Positions 58,330-64,000 of a stretch of DNA of 64,000 nucleotides are shown here, in pieces. This stretch comes from Sporobolomyces roseus (lineage: Eukaryota; Basidiomycota; Microbotryomycetes; Sporidiobolales; Sporidiobolaceae), in the NCBI GenBank assembly GCA_016617785.1, contig JADILM010000007.1:1364001-1428000 (forward strand), written 5' to 3'. A program made the position numbers and the translations under genes. The notes beneath the pieces are model-generated. The model was not told where the DNA came from. It did not search any database and saw nothing but the letters and a program-made list of their open reading frames with translations. The first letter of the stretch is position 1; the number at the start of each line of letters is the position of its first letter.

Positions 58330-59954
58330 CTATAATGCACTTCGTTTACAAGCGTGTACTCCTTTCAACCAACAATCCCGATCAAATTCCTCATTCTTGT
58401 CTATTCGAGTCCACCTCATTTCCCGCTTCTCGTCTTGGCCTCGGTAGGTGAAGATAGTGACATCTGATCGGTAGAGGAAGGTGAGGAGGACTCCGAGTTC
58501 CGGAAAGCGGAAAACTAGGGACGTTTCGTCTAATTCCGACATATCGTTGGCGCTCGAGGATGGACCAAAGAATGAGGATCCGACGAGGTGAAGTCGTGTG
58601 ATTGAAGGCATCGTAGAGAGGAGGCTGACCAGCGATTGGAAGGAAAGCTGCAAGAACGAACACGGAATTTTGAGCATTCAATTCGGAGAATACGTCTCGA
58701 AGCGTACCGTATCTTTGAAAGAGCAAGTCCCGGAGAGAGTAAGACAATCAAGTGACTCAATTTGGATCCCTAATGGAGTTTCTGGAATCGATTCGAGAGC
58801 CGTGAAACCTAGTTCTTGGATGTTCGTGAGCGCGAGAAGCGTAAATAGCTGTTTGTAGGTCTGCCGATCGAAATGATACAGATCTGTCGGAACCGCCTCG
58901 TCGAGTCGTAGATCCATAACAAGACGTCTCAATGGGATCTTTGCGCCAGCGTGATCGTCCGAGATCTGAAAGCGAGAGTGATCAGCATTTGAGGTGGAAA
59001 GAAAGGTATAGAAAAGCTGACCTCTTCGTCGATGGCTCTCTGAAGACCTGATAACAGACTACCAACCGCTGGTATGTAGCCGTCTTGAGCCTGCAAGTGT
59101 AAACTAATCATTTCCGACCAATCCAATCCGACTAAGAAAGCTGGGAATTCCGGTTTCCAGATACGACTCTCCCGATACAAACCCCCTCGTCCTTCGTATG
59201 ACAGGAACTCGATACCGAGCATCTCGAACGAGACGCGTTTTGCACTGTTCGGTTGCCTATAGGCGTAATACCTACGGAACGTTTCTAGAGGTTTCGCTCT
59301 TTGAGCTGAAATCAGCTTTAGCTCCGTGAGATTGGCTTGTCCTGTAAGAGTAATTGCCATAAGCTTGATCGCTTCTCGGTGGACGGTGTGCGCAAACTGA
59401 ATCGTCAGGTGTGTGAGATGGGGCAGACACGAGATGATGGATGTCAGAAGATTGTAGAAGGAGTTGTTGAGGGAAATATCGAGGGAACGGAGCGATTTCC
59501 GTCGAACATCGTCTTTGAGCAGTCCGCCAAGGCGCAGGTCTAACTGGTCTGTGCCGATTGAGAGGTGTTTGAACCAGAGTGGTCGAGCGAGAGAAAGATG
59601 CGTTTGTTGATCACAATCTCAGCGATTTGAATGGGGTTGCTCTCCGCGATCGACTCATACCGTGCGTCGTACACCTCGTCGATAATCATGAGGAGGACAT
59701 CGTTCGAGAGAGAAAGGAGGGAAGTAGGAGATTTGGCGAGTTGGAAGACTGCCAATAGAACGAGTTGAAGGTCAGCGCAGCCTTACAAAGACCATAAGAG
59801 AGCTCTCCATACTCTGGTCGACTTGAACACCTTCTCCCTGCTCTCGTTTGATGAGAGCAGGAGTTGTTGATTCAGATTGATGAAGCGACCTAGAACAGCG
59901 ACGAAGCGATTAGCCGACTTCTGACTAGTCCAAGATCGACTAGATAGCTTACAT
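58330..59954 (-). pseudogene. F-box-like/LRR family copy D, frameshifted
   Basis: The gene structure matches copies B and C: split start (AT at 59953-59954), short exon 2, F-box-like TSLLSLSNDVLLMIIDEVY, LRR segments and the tail REMRWTRIDKNEEFDRDCW. Within exon 3, around 59590-59597, one base is missing after NKRIF. The frame then reads into a stop near 59540, while the correct continuation (ARPLWFKHLSIGTDQLDLRLGG) lies in the next frame and stays open to the end. The C-terminus is longer than in the other copies (KGVHACKRSAL). A sequencing error is possible; otherwise this is a recent pseudogene. Confidence 0.78.
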
Positions 59955-60310
59955 ATACGTCGTGAGCAAACCTCAGCGTATTCGAGTCGAGTCGAGGTGA
60001 GAGGTCGATTTCAACCTTCGAAATTTCGCGAATTGCTCGCCAAGTTCGCAAGGCAAAACTTCTCTAATCCTCGAGGCCACAATGCTTGAGAATATAGCAC
60101 TGCTGAACACTCAGAGACAGCCGTCTCCGTCAACGAAGGGAATGCGATTTTACCAAAGCGAGAAACGAGGAAAGCAAACAAAACTACTTGGGCATGCTAA
60201 ATATCATAATGCAGTCTCCAAAGATGAAAACCCTAAACTTCTACAACACCATGATTACTGAAACTTTCTTCCCCCCTTCCCCTGTTCTCTCTCTTCGCTA
60301 CCTCGACAAT
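59955..60310. other. Copy D leader and arrestin gene 3' flank
   Basis: 356 bases. The part next to copy D resembles the leaders of copies A-C. Nothing else recognised. Confidence 0.45.
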
Positions 60311-62828
60311 CTAACGGTTCCTACTCTGACTCCTACTCCCCGCTCTACTCTCACTCGGCGTCGTCGTCCCACTCCCCCCTGATCTTCCCCTACTTCCATT
60401 CCTCCAACCTCCCCCTCCACCTCCCATCCCAAACGCAAACAATCGATCCCCAGCACTAGAATTCCTAAAGAACCCTCCACCACCTCCCGTAGATGTAGAA
60501 GGTGAAGTAGTCCCACTTCCTCCTCCACTATCACTTGTTCCTAATCGTCTCAAAGGGGGTCGACCGCGGGATTCGGATTCTTCAGTTGGAGTTGGAGGCA
60601 AGGAAGAAGAAGAGGAAGAAGAAGCGCCATTTGGATTAAGATCTGGAGGTTTGTGTTGTGGTCCAACATATTCTATTGAGTCATCACTATCACCTTCCAA
60701 TAAAGCCGTAGCATGAGATTTAATCAACCTGAACAGCAAAGTTCTCGTGAGCTTTTTCAAAGGGAGAGAGAGAGAGGGGAAGGGTTGCGTTACCTTTTGA
60801 GAGGCATTCCACAAACGCAATCCAATCTCATCTCTGCCTCGTCATGACTCGGATGTGGATCCAATACTGAATAAACTGGTAAAGTCAAACTATCCAAAAA
60901 GCAACAACACTATTTTCCCTCCCACGTACCTCTCATTAGCTCAAGACAAAGAAGGGGAGGAGAAGGAGAGAGGGGAACGTACGGAGAAAATATCGAGTGG
61001 TTTTGACATTACTACTTTACGACGTTCTGGTTCGGGTTGGGGAGGGAGTGAGGGTTGTTTACCCTTTTTTGAAGATGACGAGATTGAAAGGTGTAGGAAA
61101 TCATCTATTGGGTTCTCTTCCTCTTCCGTCAATTTCCTGAAGGTCAACTCCATTTGAATCTAAACACACGAGCTAGACTCAGTTTTTCGATCTCTCTATT
61201 AAAGTGAGAGGGGGCAGGGAAGAACTTTACTGAGTGATTAACAGAGATTGGAGATTTAGTTCCTTCGTGAGTACTAGGTCTGATATGATTATCATTTGGT
61301 AACCTCGCCAAATGATTCACTTTCCACATTTCGTCCCTCCTCAACACTTTCAATGGCATCCCACTCTTACTAGGTGTCGCACTCCCACTCCTCCCTCCCT
61401 CTTCAGCACTCACTTTCGCATAATTCGGAGGGTGCGATGAATCGAGGATGAAGATTGTTTGAGAGTGGGGAGGGGGAGTCGAGGAGTGAGAGGAATCGGT
61501 AGGTGATTGGAGGTGAAAGGTTTGGAGGATTTTCACTTTGATCGAATAGATCATTATACCTTGTGGAGGGAAGAGGAGGGAGAGTCGGAAGAGTAAGAGA
61601 CCGCCGACCTAAGAGAGAGTTGGATTGTTTAGTTGAGATATTGTCAGGGGGAGAAAAGAAGAGAGAAGTACCATGATGTGTTGAGATTGCATCGCCATTG
61701 TATATGGCTGTTATGACGAAGCCTCTTGCATCAGTCGAGAGTGCGAGAGATGTGAAAGGAACTCGATACTCACTCCTAATTCTTCGAGAGCGCCTTCAAA
61801 CTTGAGGTGTAACGGTGGAGGCGGTTTCGATTCATGAGCCAACCCAGGCTGTATATCCAAACCTACTTTGCTCAGCTACGCCTTGTTTCCGAGGTGAACG
61901 AGAGGGAGTACTTACATTCGTAATCAAGAAAACTGGTTTCTCAGGACTCAAAATATCACCTCCCATATTGCCCAATCCTTTCGCTTTAGCCGTAATAGAA
62001 TGCCTAACTCTTCCATATTGACATCTTTCATAGCCTGTGCGCTCATCAACACTTGAATCAGTATCAACCATGCAATTTGAGAACTGAGGAAGGAATCTCG
62101 AGAAAAAAAAACGTACAAGCAGCGAAAGAAGGAACGATCAAGATGAACTACACTCTCCCCATCCTCTTTCAATCAGCCCCTTGTATAATAAATGAAAGAG
62201 TAAGAAAAGTGTTTGTGGACTTTACCTCGAAAGTATGTTCACCTTTTTCCAATTCTACTTCTTTGCCTTTCTCAAACAACTGTACGTCCTTTTCCAAACA
62301 AATCCCACTCTCATACGGAGTAGCATCGTTCCAACCTATATCATACAAACCTCTCAACCTCACGGTGAAGTGTTTCAGAGTTCGTGGTTTCCTGGTTGAA
62401 AGTGGGGGTTAGTTGGGAGTTGGAAGGATTAGAGAGGGGATGGGAGAATCGTACGGGAGATAGAGAGTGACGGTTCCAGCAATGATCTCATCATAAGTGG
62501 GTACACCTTCTGGAGCAGGATGTAAGAAGAATACATCTTGAGCGAGTGAAATCTATTTCTCTCTTAATTCATTAGTTCTCTTCCTTTCCGAATCAAGAGG
62601 GGGGGTGAAACTTACAGTGAGTGATGGTTGAGCCAACCCCATTTTAGTGAGTATTCCAGGAGAAGGAGAACGTTTGGATATTGGAGGTTGTTTCGTTGCG
62701 GAAGATTTAATGTAAAATGGTTCATAAAACGATGTAGTAGTCTTTGACGAGGAATCTTCAGGGATCGAGTTTGATGTCCGTTTACTCATGGGTGCACCTC
62801 CACTACCACTGCCTCCACCACCTGTCAT
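60311..62828 (-). CDS. Arrestin-fold (alpha-arrestin-like) protein
   Basis: Minus-strand gene with about nine exons, start ATG at 62828 (MTGGGGSGSGG). After a Ser-rich leader come arrestin N-domain strands: VPTYDEIIAGTVTLYLP, LKHFTVRLRGLYDIGW and ELEKGEHTFE. A 35-base exon encodes FILIVPSFAAC, followed by TVDERTGYERCQYGRVRHSI, the usual route into the second half of the N-domain. The C-domain includes NDEMWKVNHLA-like and PIDDFLHLSI segments. Near the end DCVCGMPLKR is a Cys-x-Cys-Gly motif often seen in fungal arrestin-like proteins. The last exon is Gly/Ser-rich and low in complexity. Alpha-arrestins recruit Rsp5-type ubiquitin ligases to membrane transporters; I see no clear PPxY motif, so this role is uncertain. 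Confidence 0.75.
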
Positions 62829-63205
62829 TTGTTGAAGCGGGAAATGCGGGACGGAGTTGAGTGAATCGAATAAAAGAGAAAGTTGAGGATCGATCAAAGT
62901 GAAAGTGGGTAGACGGTATTAGTAGAGCTGAGTGAGAATCTAGATGAGTCAAGTGAATGAAAGGGGGAGAGAAGGAGGGGAGATTTAGCGAATCACAATT
63001 CTGTAGCAACTCGCTCCCTTCCCGTTCCCCTCTCCCTCCTCGAACCAAAGAGACAGTCAACACGACGTCCCTTGTCAAGCTGTACCCTCAGAGTTTTAGA
63101 CTCTTACGCCTTTCTCGACCCATCGCACTCTCTTATCGACCTTTCACTTCTACGTCCATCTCCCTCAAACGTCAATTCACTCCACTCCCTTTCCCAACCA
63201 ACAAA
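62829..63205. promoter_or_regulatory. Divergent promoter region arrestin/ProRS
   Basis: 377 bases between two divergent starts. From 62957 the region is also an open frame continuous with the synthetase and could encode a mitochondrial presequence in a longer transcript. Confidence 0.5.
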
Positions 63206-64000
63206 ATGGATACATCATCCCTCACCTCTCGTCTAACCACTTTGAACCTCTCCCCTTCCACTTCCTCCACCGAATCAATTCAAGCAACTAAATTGTTAAC
63301 TTATTTTTTCACTCCCAAATCAGGTTCGAAACATCCTCAGCATGAAGACAAAGATCTCAAATTGGTAGTCGTTGCGATTGAAGAGGGAAAGAATTTGGGT
63401 CCGGCTAAACAACTAGCTAGTTCAGTTGGATTGAAAGATATGAGAGCTGTTTCAGGACAAGATTTGGATAAACTATTGGCAAGGACTAGGGAACAAGGTA
63501 CAAATCTCTATTCCTCACTCTTTACTACTACTCTCTTGACTAGCTCGACCAAATCAAAAGTGCGAATCAAAAGATTGACTCACACTCTTCTCAATCATTC
63601 TAGCTTCCCCTCTCTCCCTCACTCCCGAACTCGCTTCCACCACCCTCCTAATCACTTCAACTACCCTCTCTTCCCTCTCCACCGTCTCCCTCCCCTCCCC
63701 TTCAGATCCCTCCGAATCCCTCTCCCTCTCCTCCGAACAATTCCAAAAGATCATCTCCCAACTCGAATCCGAAGGTGCCGCTACTAAACAAGTTGAATTC
63801 GTCGTAAAAGGTGCCGAACCGTATGTCCTTTTAATCCCTACTTCTCAACCCTCGTTTCATTTCAGCAGAGAGAATACTAAGGAAGAATATTTTGAGAGAG
63901 AAACAGTCCTGCTCCTGTTAAGCAAGTCAAGAAGCCCGCTACGGAAGAGAAGAAAGTTGTCCCTGGTGAACTCGATGGACAATCTGGAGTACAATTAGGA
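63206..64000 (+). CDS. Prolyl-tRNA synthetase, N-terminal part (cut by window end)
   Basis: Exons 63206-63497, 63604-63820 and 63907 to the window end are in frame. LKLVVVAIEEGKNLGPAKQLASSVGLKDMRAVSG matches the YbaK/ProX-like domain placed before the synthetase core in fungal and other eukaryotic cytoplasmic ProRS. A Lys-rich linker (VKQVKKPATEEKKVV) then leads to SGVQLG, where the class II core should begin. The core itself lies outside the window, so the name rests on this N-terminal domain and linker; a free-standing editing-type protein is the main alternative. An in-frame ATG at 62957 would add 83 residues ending in an Arg/Ser-rich, acid-free stretch (SFRLLRLSRPIALSYRPFTS), a good mitochondrial targeting signal. 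Confidence 0.65.

Noticed and set aside
1..64000. CRISPR arrays, prophage, operons and bacterial ribosome binding sites
   Set aside because: The sequence is spliced eukaryotic DNA; I saw no regularly spaced direct repeats and no bacterial gene organisation.

Overview
The window is nuclear DNA of a fungus, almost certainly a basidiomycete. Nearly every gene is split by short introns (about 45-90 bases; GT...AG, often with CTGAC or CTGAT just before the acceptor). Genes are closely packed on both strands, and the families are typical of Dikarya: mitochondrial enoyl reductase, allantoinase, FG nucleoporin, Zn2Cys6 regulator, class I cAMP phosphodiesterase and Dia2/Pof3. TCGA-rich codon use and the mix of families fit Pucciniomycotina or Tremellomycetes; I cannot name a species.

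Layout. 1-4392: a large inverted repeat with arms of about 0.75 kb, each carrying the same intron-containing tRNA-like gene, around a 2.9 kb core with no convincing gene. 4999-20649: housekeeping block with ETR1, RPL28 (uL15), RPB11, allantoinase and a 2,735-residue Dsl1/ZW10-type vesicle tether. 20959-45527: CFAP20-family protein, a His-rich repetitive stress-type protein, NUP98, a ligase-IV-like DNA ligase, a cyclic nucleotide phosphodiesterase, a Zn2Cys6 regulator and a PH-domain protein. 45905-46621: a truncated, inverted copy of the stress-type gene that keeps its introns. 47469-52990: a secreted Asn-rich protein, arylamine N-acetyltransferase and the TPR/F-box/LRR protein Dia2. 53145-59954: four tandem paralogues of an F-box-like/LRR family, two intact and two broken. 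60311-64000: an arrestin-fold protein and the start of a prolyl-tRNA synthetase.

The genes are mostly independent housekeeping units rather than one pathway. Shared themes are membrane traffic (Dsl1, arrestin, PH protein), genome maintenance (ligase, Dia2, possibly CFAP20) and gene expression (RPB11, NUP98, RPL28, ProRS). The most unusual items are the tRNA-bearing inverted repeat, the Dsl1 protein with a roughly 2,000-residue acidic linker holding about 13 Trp motifs, the start codon split by an intron in all four F-box-like paralogues, the NUP98 that stops where autocleavage would normally occur, a CFAP20 homologue in a lineage thought to lack cilia, and a possible dual-targeted prolyl-tRNA synthetase.

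Exon borders were placed by eye from splice signals, reading phase and family conservation. Where I say phases agree, I checked that exon lengths keep one open frame.
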